From contig JAEHOE010000035.1 of the NCBI GenBank assembly GCA_016858145.1, positions 124,001 through 188,000 of the forward strand: a DNA stretch of 64,000 nt. Direction: 5' to 3'. The position numbers and the translations under genes are program-made. This document shows positions 1 to 11,300 of the stretch, one piece after another (within the stretch, counting starts at the first letter, position 1; each line of letters starts with the position of its first letter). The notes beneath the pieces were generated by a model that was not told where the DNA came from, made no database searches, and saw only the letters and a list, made by a program, of their open reading frames with translations. The DNA comes from Edaphochlamys debaryana (taxonomy: Eukaryota; Chlorophyta; Chlorophyceae; Chlamydomonadales).

Positions 1-3000
1 CCTGACAAGGGGGGAGAGGGGGGGCAGAGGGGGAGGGGTGAGGGTGGTAAGGGCCAAGGGGGAGGGGACGGCGAAGGGGAAAGGCCGTGCTGAGGGCGGG
101 GAGGCCCTGACTGGTAGGGATAGAGATTGTGTGGTCAGAGGCGTGAGGTTACCAGGTACGGCAAGAGCAGTCGCACAGATCGCAATCATCCCTTGCCCAC
201 CTGCCAAGGCTCCCTGCCCATCAGCATCTCCCTGCAAGGGGCAAGGGCAAGGGAGGGGAGGCTTGGATGGGTTCATCCAGGCAAGGGATTATGGGACGCC
301 CGACTCCCGAGGCCAGCCCGTGGCACTCTGTGCCGTGGGGTGCCCACTGCCGAGAGCGAGACCCAGTATGACCTTCCGCAGCTGCCTCACCACAACAGCA
401 CTCCGAATGAGTACATGTCGGCGTCATGGGTCACGTAGCAGTTGTGGATGTCGTAGCTACAAGCGGACAGGGGTAGGGTGATGGGTGATTGGGGTGGACG
501 GCTGGAGCCAGTGCGGAAATCGACATCGCACCCGGATAGCACAGCACAGCACAGCACAGCACAGCACAGCACAGCACAGCACAGCACAGCACAGCACAGC
601 ACAGCACAGCACAGCACAGCACAGCACAGCGCTTCCTGACACGCAGGCAAGGTCGCCAATTGGGAGGTTAACTTGCGCACCGCAAGTGCACCGCGGGCTC
701 ACCACTCCGGGGCCAGGTAGGCGGCCTGCGCGTTGGGTTGTTGACAACGAAACGAGGCCGGGGGACGGTGAGCAAGAAAGGCGCAGGCTCCTCACCGGCA
801 TCCACAAAACACAACCTGACACAGCACGCAGTACCCTTCCCACGCAAACCCGCCACCCCACGCCCACCCCTTCCGTCACCACCGCCTTGTGCCCGTGCCC
901 CTAGACGCATACCGGTACCACTGCCCCTCTATCCTGCCCCGGTCCCACGCACCGTGCCGGCCTCCGGGTGCTCGGTGGCCACTGTAGTGCTGCGCAGCCG
1001 GGAGAGGCCCTGCAGGGAGGGGAGATGGAACTTACGAGCGAGATGGAAGCGTGGATCGTACGAGGGACGGACGTCCGGGGTGTCCAGGCAGCATGCATGG
1101 GGACGAAGGAAGCAGTGCCCAGCCGTCAGCCCACGGAGGAGGGGTGGCCGAGGTAGGGCCGGGTGGCAAGGCGCCAGCAGGCGGCATCGGCAAGGTCCTT
1201 GGTCGCACCAAGTTCGTAACCGGTGCTCCCGACGGCTGCCCTTGGCCCCCGCCCCTGCCTTCCGCCAAGTCCCGGGGCGTACGGCAGGCGCCCTGGCATC
1301 CTGGGCCGCCCTGACCCCCCTCGCCCCCCGCTGGCATTCTCCCTGCCTTCATTCCCCGCCCCCTTCCGCCCCGCCCCCCCCCCCACGGCCTCACAAAGTC
1401 TGCCAGCTTGGCCACGAGCTGGGGCGTGCCGTAGCCCGAGATCAGGACGTTGGCCGGCTTGAGGTCTGAGGGCGCGAGATGAGGCCGAGGCAAGTCACTT
1501 GCAGGCTGGGCGGGAAGAGTTGCGAGGCTCCGTTCGTGCCGGTGTGTCTCTGGGCCTAGAGCGCGAAAGGGGAAGGGGACCCTGCCTCACCCCTGTGCAC
1601 GATGGTGGGGTGCAGGTAGGCAAGCCCTGCGGCCACGTGGGTGGCGATGGTGAGGACCTGGGGGCACGTGGGGTCACGTGGCGGGGGGCACGTGGGGCGG
1701 GCGGGGAGGGCGAGAGGTTGCATGGGAAGAGGTTGCGGGCTGTTGCTACCAGCCGGAGCGTCGCGGCCTGTCCACACGTGCGGTACGAATAGTTTGTGCT
1801 GGTACGGAAATGTATGTGCTGTACAGCACGGCCTACCTCATCGATGGGCAGCAGCGGCGCATGGGGCGGGCCCATCTTGTACATCAGCCGTGACAGGCTC
1901 GTCTCCATGAGCTCTAGGACCTGCAAGGCGTACGACAGCAGTTGTATTGTCGTACGCTGCGGTGTAGGACTGAATCCTTGCCTGATCCTTGTACGGCACT
2001 CACCAGCCCCATCCTCGGCGGCATGACGCATGCTGCGAGGAGCCGTACCACGTTGGGGTGGGACACGCGGCCCAGCACCTCCACCTGGGAATGGGAGGGC
2101 GGGGCCCGGGCCACGGGGGTACAAGGGGAAGCGCGAAGATATGGAGGGGTGGCCGGAAGCTGCAGGCCTGTTGGCAGGGAGGTGTAAGGACCACCCGACA
2201 GACAGTTGCAGTCGCAGCAGACCTGCAGCCGCCGCAGGCCGCACCCCTGCCGCTGAACCCCACCTCCCGCCCCCGCCGCGCCCCCGGCCGCCCCTCACCT
2301 CCCTCACGAGGCTCTGAAGAGAGCCGACCGGAGCCAGATGGCTGGGGAACCCGGGCCCCATAAAGCTCGTGAATACCTGCGGAACAGGGGGCACGCGGCG
2401 TGCTTGTGCTACTTTGAAGGCTCCAGCGAAAGCTGTTACCAACGCACAACCTCGCTACCCTCGCACGCACAAGCCTTTGGAGGCGGGGGTAGAGCCTGAC
2501 TATTATGAAGGCTGCAAAGCCTTTGGGACCGGGAGGACGATGCGCGCACTCCCCTGCCTTATTTTTCGCTCTGACCCATCGCGTGCGTGTCTGTACAGCA
2601 CGCCGTACCTTGACTGCGACGCGCTCGCCGCGGTACAGGCCCTCGTACACCTTGCCGAAAGCTCCCATGCCCAGAACTCGCTGCAGCAGCATGACCTCAT
2701 CTTCCCCCGGCTGCCTCTCTTCCGCACGTGCACTGACAACCGAGCCCGCCGGCGTTACGTCTCCTGCAATGACCCCTTCGCCGGTGCTTGCGGGCTCCGG
2801 TGGCGGCGGCGGTTGGCCTGGCGGTTGGCACATAACCTCGTCCACGATGGACACGAACGGCGCATGGCACGGCGACATGGGCAGTACGGCGGGGGCTTCT
2901 GTAGGGCCAGGCGACGGCAGTGGGGCAGGGAACGCAGCCTTGAAACTGCCGGACGGGGAGGCTTGTGCATGCCCAGCTGAATGCAAGTGACGTCCGTACC

Positions 3001-6000
3001 GTGCGGATGTCGTACGACACCGTCAGAATACTCACCTAGGTCGGGCATCAAGTACCGTGTCGCAGCTGCAGTGGTGGGAGCCCCGGCCGCTGCCACGGTG
3101 CTGTCGAGACTGGACTCCTCAAACCTGGGTTTGAGCGAGCCTTTGGCCGAACCGCTGCCGGAGCTGGCCCCGACGTCCGTGCCGGCCCCGCCGCCGCCGC
3201 CACTGCACGGGGGGAGCAGTAGCGAACAAGGGGACAGAGCGAGGGCGCGGGGGGCGCTGAAGGGTGGATGGGACAGGGCGCAAGCATGGAGAGGTGGGTC
3301 GGGGCGCCCCTATCGCTGCTGCGGCTGGCATGACACGCACGCCCACCCCAACGCACCTGGCTTCGTGCCCTGCACAGGGCCCCGGCGTCGCCTGCCCTGA
3401 TGAGTCATCGTCAGCTGCCTTGGGCTGCCGCTTTAACCTCCAGTTTCGGTGGAGCCACACGGAGCCAACAACCGCCACCGCCAGGAGCACAAGGGCGCCT
3501 GCGCGATGGTTGTGGTGTGGGGCAAAGTGGCCGGGAAGTGCGGCGTTGCATCAATTGCTGCTGCTAGCACTGGCGAGGTCTAAGCGAGGAACGCATGCTC
3601 GGCAAACGTCGCGCATTGCTTGTGGGTTGGCCAGGAGGCGCCCCTCCCTGAGCCCCTCCCACCTGCCGTGCTCGCGCACACCACGACTGCAATCTGGGCC
3701 CGACTCAAGCCCTCCGCTCCGCCACTATTGCTTGCTGCTGATACCGTGCCTCCGTTAGACCCCGGGACCTGAGGCTCGGGGCTCGTGCCGATGCCGCCGC
3801 CGGTACCGCTTCCGTTGAGGCGCTGTGCCATGTACGCCTAGATAGGGTCAAGGGCGGAAGCCGCGCGGGGTCACGGACTCTCAGTGGCAGGAACTGCGGG
3901 TCTTAGTCCACCCAGCCCAATGCAAACCCCGAGGCTAGGGTTGTGTCGGTTGTGTGGTACGGCACCGTGGGCGTCGTACCTCGAACCCCGACATAAGGCA
4001 CTCCGTGGGGCCGTACGCCTTCACACAAGCCGGGGTCGCCAGCTCCAAACAAAGCGCCACCGCCTGCGTCTGTCGGTTCTGCGACAGCACCAAGCGCGAT
4101 GAGATTGTCAGCATCTTGGCAAGGACACCTCAAGGACACCTCAGATGGCCATTCTGTTTTGCACTGCTGCGCGCTCCCCTAGGCAAGGATACGTCGGGTG
4201 GACATCATCTTGTGTCATGCTGTGTATGGCAATCCGACTCACCACGATGTTGCTCAAGAGCCGGCCGGGCTTGAGCGTCTGTGAGAGAGGGCCGCGGGGG
4301 AGTGCCACTTAGCCAGGCATAGGCGAGGTGAGAGTTTCATGCGCGCAACCTGCTCGATCCTCGCCTGGGTCCCGACCCGCCTCGGACGCGCTGTTGCTGG
4401 TCCCCTCGTAATACAACCTCCTGCCCTCGCTTGGCCCCGTCCTGCTCCCTCTCGCTTCCCTGTGCACCGCTGACCCGTAAGCTCTAACCTGTGTAGGTCT
4501 GGGCATACGCTTTATATCCCGGACCTAACTGACGCCTAAACGCAAATGCGTCCGAGCGCTCAGCCGCCGTCTCGTCAAGCAACACGGCCCACGCACCTAC
4601 CATCCACCCATATCCCTCCACTTACCCATGAGGCTAAGTCTTCATAAGCAAGCACCTGCGCCCAGCACCGCTGCAGCGGCGGCGCCGAGCTGTCGGCGAT
4701 GCAAGGTCCTGGCGGTCCCGTGTTACCGTCGCCGTCACCTGCCGTACCCGCCGCCCGCAGTACATCCGGTACGCCCGGCAGTCCGGAGAGGATGTGCGCG
4801 CCGGGGTAGTACTCGACTCGGGGGAAGGTCGTCAAGATAATACTGGCAGGAGGGATTAAGGGGCCATGTGGACGGCACATAATCAGGGACTGTCATGAGC
4901 GAGAGCCATCAGAACCCCCGCCGATGTAAAACGGGACGCGCCAGAGGCGAATACAAGTGGGAAGCGCGTGCGGTTGAGAGCCTGGAACGTGCCCACATCG
5001 AATGTGAGTCTGCGGCTGCGGGTGAGGCTGCGGCGCGGAAGTTCATGCGTGCGCCCACCTACCTGCTCAGAAGGAGGTCACCAAGAAACACGGTCCAGGA
5101 TGGGCAGCTTGCTCTCCTACAGAGCTTCTGCCCTTACACCCTCTGCACTTGCACCGTCGCTCTTGCGCTCTCGGCCTAGCTAGGCTACCGTAATACCGCA
5201 GTCCTGCGCCCCTCGCTCTGGGCCCAAGAGCCGCCAGCCCGCGCTTACCTCAGGAAGGCGGCGGTGAAGCAGCGGGGTGCAATGTACGCACACCGGTCTA
5301 TGACAACCTCAGTCACACCGTCCTGCGGGGCAGGCCAGACGTATGGGTCGGGGCCGGGTCGGGGTGGCGACGGGGGCAGCACCAGTGACACCCTCTGTCC
5401 CGGTCTACGCGCGAGAGGGCCCTAAGCTGCGACCTCTGCCTGGCTCGGGCTCGGGTCAAAGGATGCGTTGTCACGCCCCGTCTTACCCCCGGCTCGACCA
5501 GCGTTAATCCTGTGAGCAGAGGCGGCAACAGTTGAGAGCTGAGTCGTGGGCACGAATGCCCGAAACCGCGCGTGCGCTTGGCGCTCTCCGAATCCCTCCG
5601 TGCCCCCCTCACTACCACACCTTTGTCACTGCAAGGGCGTCTGCTCATCAGGTATAGCCCCACCTGCGCCAGCGTTGCTTCCATCGCTGAAGTCTTCAAG
5701 AAGCAGCCATCGAAAGGTCAGGCTGCGCCCCGGGCTGAGGCGGATCTGATAAGGGGGGTAAGGAGAGTGAGGGGTGATGAGCTGTACCGTTTTGCGGGAG
5801 GGAGAAACAGGGGTGCGGCGCTGCGGCCGTGGAAGGCGTTGGCGGGGAGGCGCAGCTTGCATGCTGCTCAGGCGTTCTGTGCCGTATGGACAGGGCAACT
5901 CCAGAGGAAGGGTCGGTGAGATTGCAACCCACGTACGCATGCATGCGGCAATCTCACCTTCCTGTGGGTCCGCGGGGGTCGTACCGCCAGATTGTCAGGG

Positions 6001-6729
6001 CACAGAGAAGGCAACCCAGAGTGGCAGGGCAGGGCAGGTCAATCTTAGATTCGCACCAGAACGGCCATGCTGCTTGGGATGCTGCCCTTCGTCGGGGAGA
6101 CCACGACCCTCCCGGGCGACGGGAAAACGCCCTCAACAACCCTCCCCCTCAACCTGCACCTTCAGGCGCTAGGAAGTCAGAATCCTACAGGCCGGGCCCC
6201 GAACGGCAGCAACCCACCCCCGGAGGAAGCCCAGGCTGAGCCTGTGTAGGGGCGAGGCCGATGGGCTCCGTATCGTGACGTTCCGGTCCAGAACCAGAGC
6301 CGGGGCATGGCTGCACACGTGGAGGACACGGGGGTCACATGCATCGGGCGTGTTTGCAGGGTCGGGTCTGACCGTTGACACGCGCGGCAGTTCCTCGCAT
6401 TGCGTTGGTGTCATCGTTATACTGGCGAATTGACTTCAGGCGTAAGGCTGATACTCGGGACAGCGTAACCCGAACTAGTGGGCAGCCTAACACGGCTGCT
6501 GCTCCAAACACGGTCCCGGCGCCCAGTGGCTGTCAATTCACCTGTCGAACAAAGCAGAGGACAGCGCTATAGCCGAGGCTGTCACGACGAGCTCCGCAGG
6601 GCCCGAATTCTCCGCAAGGGCCGCGACCAGCTCCGCGCCTGATGCTACCGACCGTATGCTTGTCTGCGCACACGTTCTACGGCTGGCCAAGGTAAGGAGG
6701 ACTAGAAAAAGCAGACGGACGCTGGCCAT
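1..6729 (-). CDS. Receptor-like protein kinase, tandem copy A (3' end outside window)
   Basis: Predicted type I membrane kinase read on the minus strand from ATG at 6,729. Exon 1 (down to about 6,539) gives a signal peptide (MASVRLLFLVLLTLASRRTCA) and a SGAELVAAL segment typical of the start of pectin-lyase-like beta-helices; the next exon has LVLDRNVTIRSPS. Later ectodomain exons include SLTFRWLLLEDFSDG (about 5,660-5,740), LTLVEPG (about 5,485-5,507), VVIDRCAYIAPRCF (about 5,248-5,321) and VEYYPGAH (about 4,640-4,850). The membrane segment LVLLAVAVVGSVWL is encoded near 3,450-3,505. The kinase part has VLGMGAFGKVYEG and VAVK (2,610-2,680), LGRVSHPNVVRLLAA (2,006-2,090), ATHVAAGLAYLHPTIVHR (from 1,591), DLKPANVL to DF (1,395-1,465), GLSRLRS (957-1,005), AYLAPE (694-718), DADMYSFGVLLW (388-459) and EMLMGREPWQ (201-231). 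HRD, DFG and APE are all present, so catalysis is plausible. The last exons, seen in B to D, lie left of position 1. Ectodomain ligand is unknown. Confidence 0.8.
538..629. repeat. (AGCAC)n pentanucleotide microsatellite
   Basis: About 18 uninterrupted units of a 5-bp repeat lie in the copy A intron between the AYLAPE and DADMYSFGVLLW exons. The homologous intron of copy B (10,465-10,505) has only a degenerate trace, so the expansion is specific to copy A. Confidence 0.95.
5958..5961 (-). other. Candidate 4-nt microexon (GAAG), copy A
   Basis: GAAG sits between a CACAG acceptor and a GTGAGA donor on the minus strand. The preceding exon (LVLDRNVTIR...) ends in phase 2 and the following exon (IRLSPGRSLTF) must enter in phase 0; four bases satisfy this exactly. 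The alternative 25-nt exon nearby would introduce an in-frame TAG in this copy. Confidence 0.4.
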
Positions 6730-8371
6730 AGCCGTGCGTGGTCGGCCGTTGCACTAGTTGCACTGCACACAGCGACGTGACAGTGCAGATGCCTGGACAG
6801 TAAGTTCGGCTCATGAGTTAAGTCTGCCGGCTGCGGCTGCCGAAGTTCGCACTGATGTTCGATCGGCAGTGTACGTGCACGTAATCAGCTTGTACTGCTA
6901 CCGAGAAGGCCTGAGACGCCTGAGAGGCCCTTAGCTTGGGGTCGCCTGCGCTGTGGAGCCCGAACTGCTTATTGAGTGGCGTGGTGACTGCCCCCTCCCG
7001 TGAACGCAGGTCCGTACTTGCAGCTGCTCGCCCACGTGCACTCGCTGTCTGTCCCCAGTCTGACACCCCTCGGAGCTATGCAGGTCTCAAGGGGGAGCAT
7101 AGCATAGGGACAGGGAATAGGGAGCACCTCGTCAGCCAGGACCCTCACCTCTAGCGTGCAACCCTTGGTAACAGCAGTGGGCGCATCGCTGGTGTCGTCT
7201 GACCTGCAGCCATGCAGGTCTCCAGGGGGAGTATGCCGTGGCAACCGTGCACGCTGCTCGAACCTCGATGATCTGTCGAGTGTCAGGATGGGTCGGATCC
7301 GGCGATCCTTAGTTCCTTGCATCCGGTCATGGGCGCGCCCCGTATCCTGATCAACCCGAGCTGGCCGACACTGCTCCGCCTGCAAGCCTTGAGCCCTGAG
7401 GGCCGGCACCTGCAGCCATCACCAGGGCAGGCTCGGGCCCACGGCGTCTTACTTTGCGCCCCAGCGCAGGGAACTGCAGGTCTGTCACAGACTGGGCCCG
7501 GCTCTCAAGGAGTATGGGACTAACGCCATGGTACCAAGCAAAGGCCCTGAAGCCCATGTCCCAATCAACGACAGACCCACATCATAAAACTTGCACGTTG
7601 CGCACGCACCCAAAACTCAACCGCAACCGAGCCGTGCGCCCATCGTCCCTTTGTCAGCAGGCGCTCAGGTACCTGACGTCTCCCTGTCCCGCCGCCCACA
7701 CGCATCCCGCCTCCGCACGCTCAGCCCGCCCCGGAGCCCGCAGGAGGGTCGTGCAGTTCGGACCTGAATGCAGCCCCACACGCTCAGGCCAACCTCACTG
7801 AGCAGCGGGCTAGCACCTACTGTCGAGAGTTTCGTCAACGCATCCCGATCCGCCTCTCCATCCGCCATCCCCAGACATCCACAGTGGCCCCAGATCAATG
7901 GCACTCGAACATTATCCTCTGCACACACCCCTACGAGCCATTTACTATTATGCCATTCCAACCGGACATGTGGGGACCTCCCAGCCTCTTGCGTGCCCCC
8001 CGTGCTTACAGTGCCTCCACCAAATGGCGGGTATGCTCCCCTTTCAACGGGGCCCGTACATAACGCCAATGCCCAGCAGAGGATCACATGAATGTGTCTG
8101 TAACTGAATATGCCTGGCATGCCGTGCACGTCCAGATCAGATCTTAGGGTCGTTGTAGTACCAACGGGGATCATAAAGTTCGTCTTGCCAACCGTTGCTG
8201 TCGTGCTGTCAAGCCAGTTGTTCGTAGGGAACCGCCAAACTTCGTGCCGTGCCGTGCAGTGCCGTATCATGCCGTGCGTGCAGTGCAGTGCCGCGGCCCG
8301 TTCCACTCTGAGCACGAGCCCCACCTTCACCCCCAGTCACCCTTGTATGCACGAATGCAGAAGCCAGCCTC
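6730..8371. other. Intergenic spacer between copies A and B
   Basis: This stretch holds the upstream region of copy A and the downstream region of copy B. The first part (about 6,860-7,000) resembles the sequence upstream of copy C (27,150-27,270) and may contain shared promoter sequence. The part from about 7,740 to 8,300 is a diverged duplicate of 18,370-18,870. No convincing coding exon was seen; the ORFs present are not conserved between the duplicates. Confidence 0.6.
8006..8010 (-). terminator. Possible TGTAA polyadenylation signal for copy B
   Basis: A minus-strand TGTAA pentamer, the usual volvocine polyadenylation signal, lies about 360 bases downstream of the copy B stop codon. A pentamer this short can occur by chance. 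Confidence 0.3.
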
Positions 8372-11300
8372 TCACCATCGCTCGCCCACGGCCTCCACAA
8401 CTCTCGGTACCTCTTGCTCGCTAATAGCGGCGGCTCCGCTTGGACGACCGCCGTGCTGCTCCGTTGCACCCGCGCCCCCGAACTGACTCGACGCCCAAGC
8501 GGTGGCCCAGAGGTCCTCATCGTGACCCACCTCCACATCCATAACCAGGTAAGGCCGCCGCTCGAGGTCCACGCCCAAAGCGGCGGCGGGCGGGGGCTGC
8601 TGCATGCGGGGCGAGGGCGAGGGGCATGCATGGCGGAGCAGCAGGGCGGCAGGGGCCGGGTGGGGCGGGAGCCAGGCAGGCAGCGGCAGGAGGGGCCCGT
8701 GCGCAATGGGCCCAGGCCATGGCATTGGAAGCAAGAGCCAGGGCGGTTATGGCTAGTGAGGTAACATTGGCATTTGCGAGCCAGAAGGAAGTAGGGCAGG
8801 GTGCCGTGGAATGGGCGTATGGCCGCACAGCTACACCACGCGCTTGGTAATTACCTCATTGGGCTGGCGGCGGAGATAGATGGTGCTGCGCGGCATGCGG
8901 GTCCTGGGCCTGTGTCTGCGCCTGTGTCTGCGCCTGGGCCTGGGCCTGGGCCTGGAGCGCTGGGCCCGTCGGGGCCTGAGGCTGGAGCCCCGGGGCGGAG
9001 CCTGGGACCGCCGAAAACCGCCGGTCCCCTGACCGGCGGTCCGCCGCCGCTAGATGGGCCAACTGGTTGGGGGAAGCGGGGGACCGGGGACGGGACAGGG
9101 CCACAGATCAGAGTCCGGCACAAGTACGACTTATGTACACGTTTGGGCGGCACGCGGGCCTGTCGTACAGCCCTGATGACAGTGCAGACGTCCCCCCTAT
9201 CTAGCTCGTGTGTTGCACAACTGCCCCTGCCCCACGCACTGCCTTGAATGCCGCAGGCCGCAGGCCGCATCCCTCCGCCGCTACGCGATGCCAAGACCTC
9301 CCCTTCCAGGCAGGGCAAAACAGTGCGCCGCAGCCCAATCCTATCTGTCTGCACCCGCTCGCGCTTTCGTTCTCCCTCTGCTGTCCTCTCCTCCAAACCT
9401 GCAACACCCCCCTCTCGCCCGCCCGCGCACCTCCTCCCGGACCAGCAGCAGTTGCTTCACGGCCTCCGCGGCTGCGGGGCGGCGGCTGGGCACTTGGTCG
9501 AAGCACTGCGGGGGGGCGGGGTCATCAGCGGGTGGGGCATTGTCAGCTCAGCCCAGCCCAGCCAGCATGGGAGTGTAACGGTGTGTGTTAGAATGCATAG
9601 GGTGGAAGGCATGCGCTCTGCCCTAGCCAGCAGCCTTGCATGAGTGGGCAGAGTGCCGGGATGCAGGACGCGCGCGCAAAGAAGGCCAGACCGCTGTTGA
9701 GCCTTCCAGGCGCAGGCAAGGCCGAATGATCTTACGATTCGTGCTCCCACCCCTCCCGTGCCCCTTCATTCCTCCCGGTGTTGCACTGTCTCCTAATGAA
9801 TGATCTCTTCGTGCTCCCGCCCCCACCTCTGCCCACCCCACCTGCTGCATGAGGCGCAGCAGCTTGGACGGCACCTCGGCCCGCGCCCAAGCCACTGCGT
9901 CTACCGGCAGCCGCTGCCCATGCAGCTGAATGTTCATGGCTATGGCCATGACGGGGAGGCCCTGACAGGGGGAGGGGGGAAGCGGGTGGAGGGAGGGTGG
10001 TAAGGGCTGAGGGGGATCGGACGGAACGTGGGTAAGGAAGAAGGGTGAATGGAAGGCGAAAAGCCATACAGGTGCCGTGTAGAGGCGTGGGGTTCCCAGG
10101 TACGGCAAGCGCAGTCGTACAGATCGCAATCATCCCTTGCCCACCTGCCAAGGCTCCCTGCCCATCAGCATCTCCCTGCAAGGGGCAAGGGCGAGAGAGG
10201 GGAGGCTTGGATGAGGTCATCCAGGCAAGGGATTATGGGACGCCCGACTCCAGAGGCCAGCCCGTGGCACTCTGTGCCGTGGGGTGCCCACTGCCGAGAG
10301 CGAGACCCAGCATGACCTTCCGCAGCTGCCTCACCACAACAGCACTCCGAATGAGTACATGTCGGCGTCATGGGTCACGTAGCAGTTGTCGATGTCGTAG
10401 CTACAAGCAGGAAATAAAGGAGGAGGTAATGAGCGTTTGGGATGGCGGGACGACTGCCTGCACCCGCACAGCACAACACAGCACACCACAGATACGCAGC
10501 ACAGCGCAGGCAAGGCTACCAAACAGAAGCCCTGCACCCCCCCGCAAGTGCACCGGGCGCTCACCACTCCGGGGCCAGGTAGGCAGCCTGCGCCATGGGG
10601 CGTTGATCGGCCACAAACGAGGGCGGAGGACACTCAGTGAGGGAGGGGGGCTCAAACCGAGGTCCACGGCCGAGCTCCATCCACAGCTCCCAGCTCCCAG
10701 CTCCGTTCCCTCTCATACCATGCAACGCCACGCGTCAGCATCTGCAGCATACACACAGCGCCCCTCCATCCCGCCCTAACCTTGCCACGCCACGTCCAGG
10801 TAGGGTTCCGTCACCACCGCCTTGTGCCCGCGCACCGAGGCATATACCGCCATTCCTCCATCCCGCCCCTGTCCCACGCACCGTGCCCGCCTCGGGATTC
10901 TCGGTGGCCACTGTAGTGCTGCGCAGCCGGGAGAGGCCCTGCAGGGAGGGGAGATGGAAATTTCGAGATCGAAGCTTGGAACGCGCGAGGGACGGACGTC
11001 CGGGGTGTCCAGGCAGCATGCATGGGGATGGAGGAAGCAGTGCCCAGCCGTCTGCCCACGGAGGAGGGGCGGCCGACGTAGGGCCAAGTGGCAAGGCGCC
11101 AGCAGTACCAGCAGGCGGCAACGGCAAGGTCCTTGGTCGCACGATTTCCCCTGTCTGCCTTGCAAGGCCCGTGCCAAGCCCGCAACCTGCCGCCTTCCCC
11201 CTGCTGCTGCTGCCTCAGCCCGCAAACCCCTCCCCGCATGCAGTTGACCATGTCTGCGCAATGCCATGTCAACCATGCAATTCGCGTCCCCCACGGCTGC

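Noticed and set aside
738..1469. Plus-strand 243-codon ORF in the array
   Set aside because: It is antisense to kinase exons and introns of copy A, with low-complexity composition and no recognisable motif.
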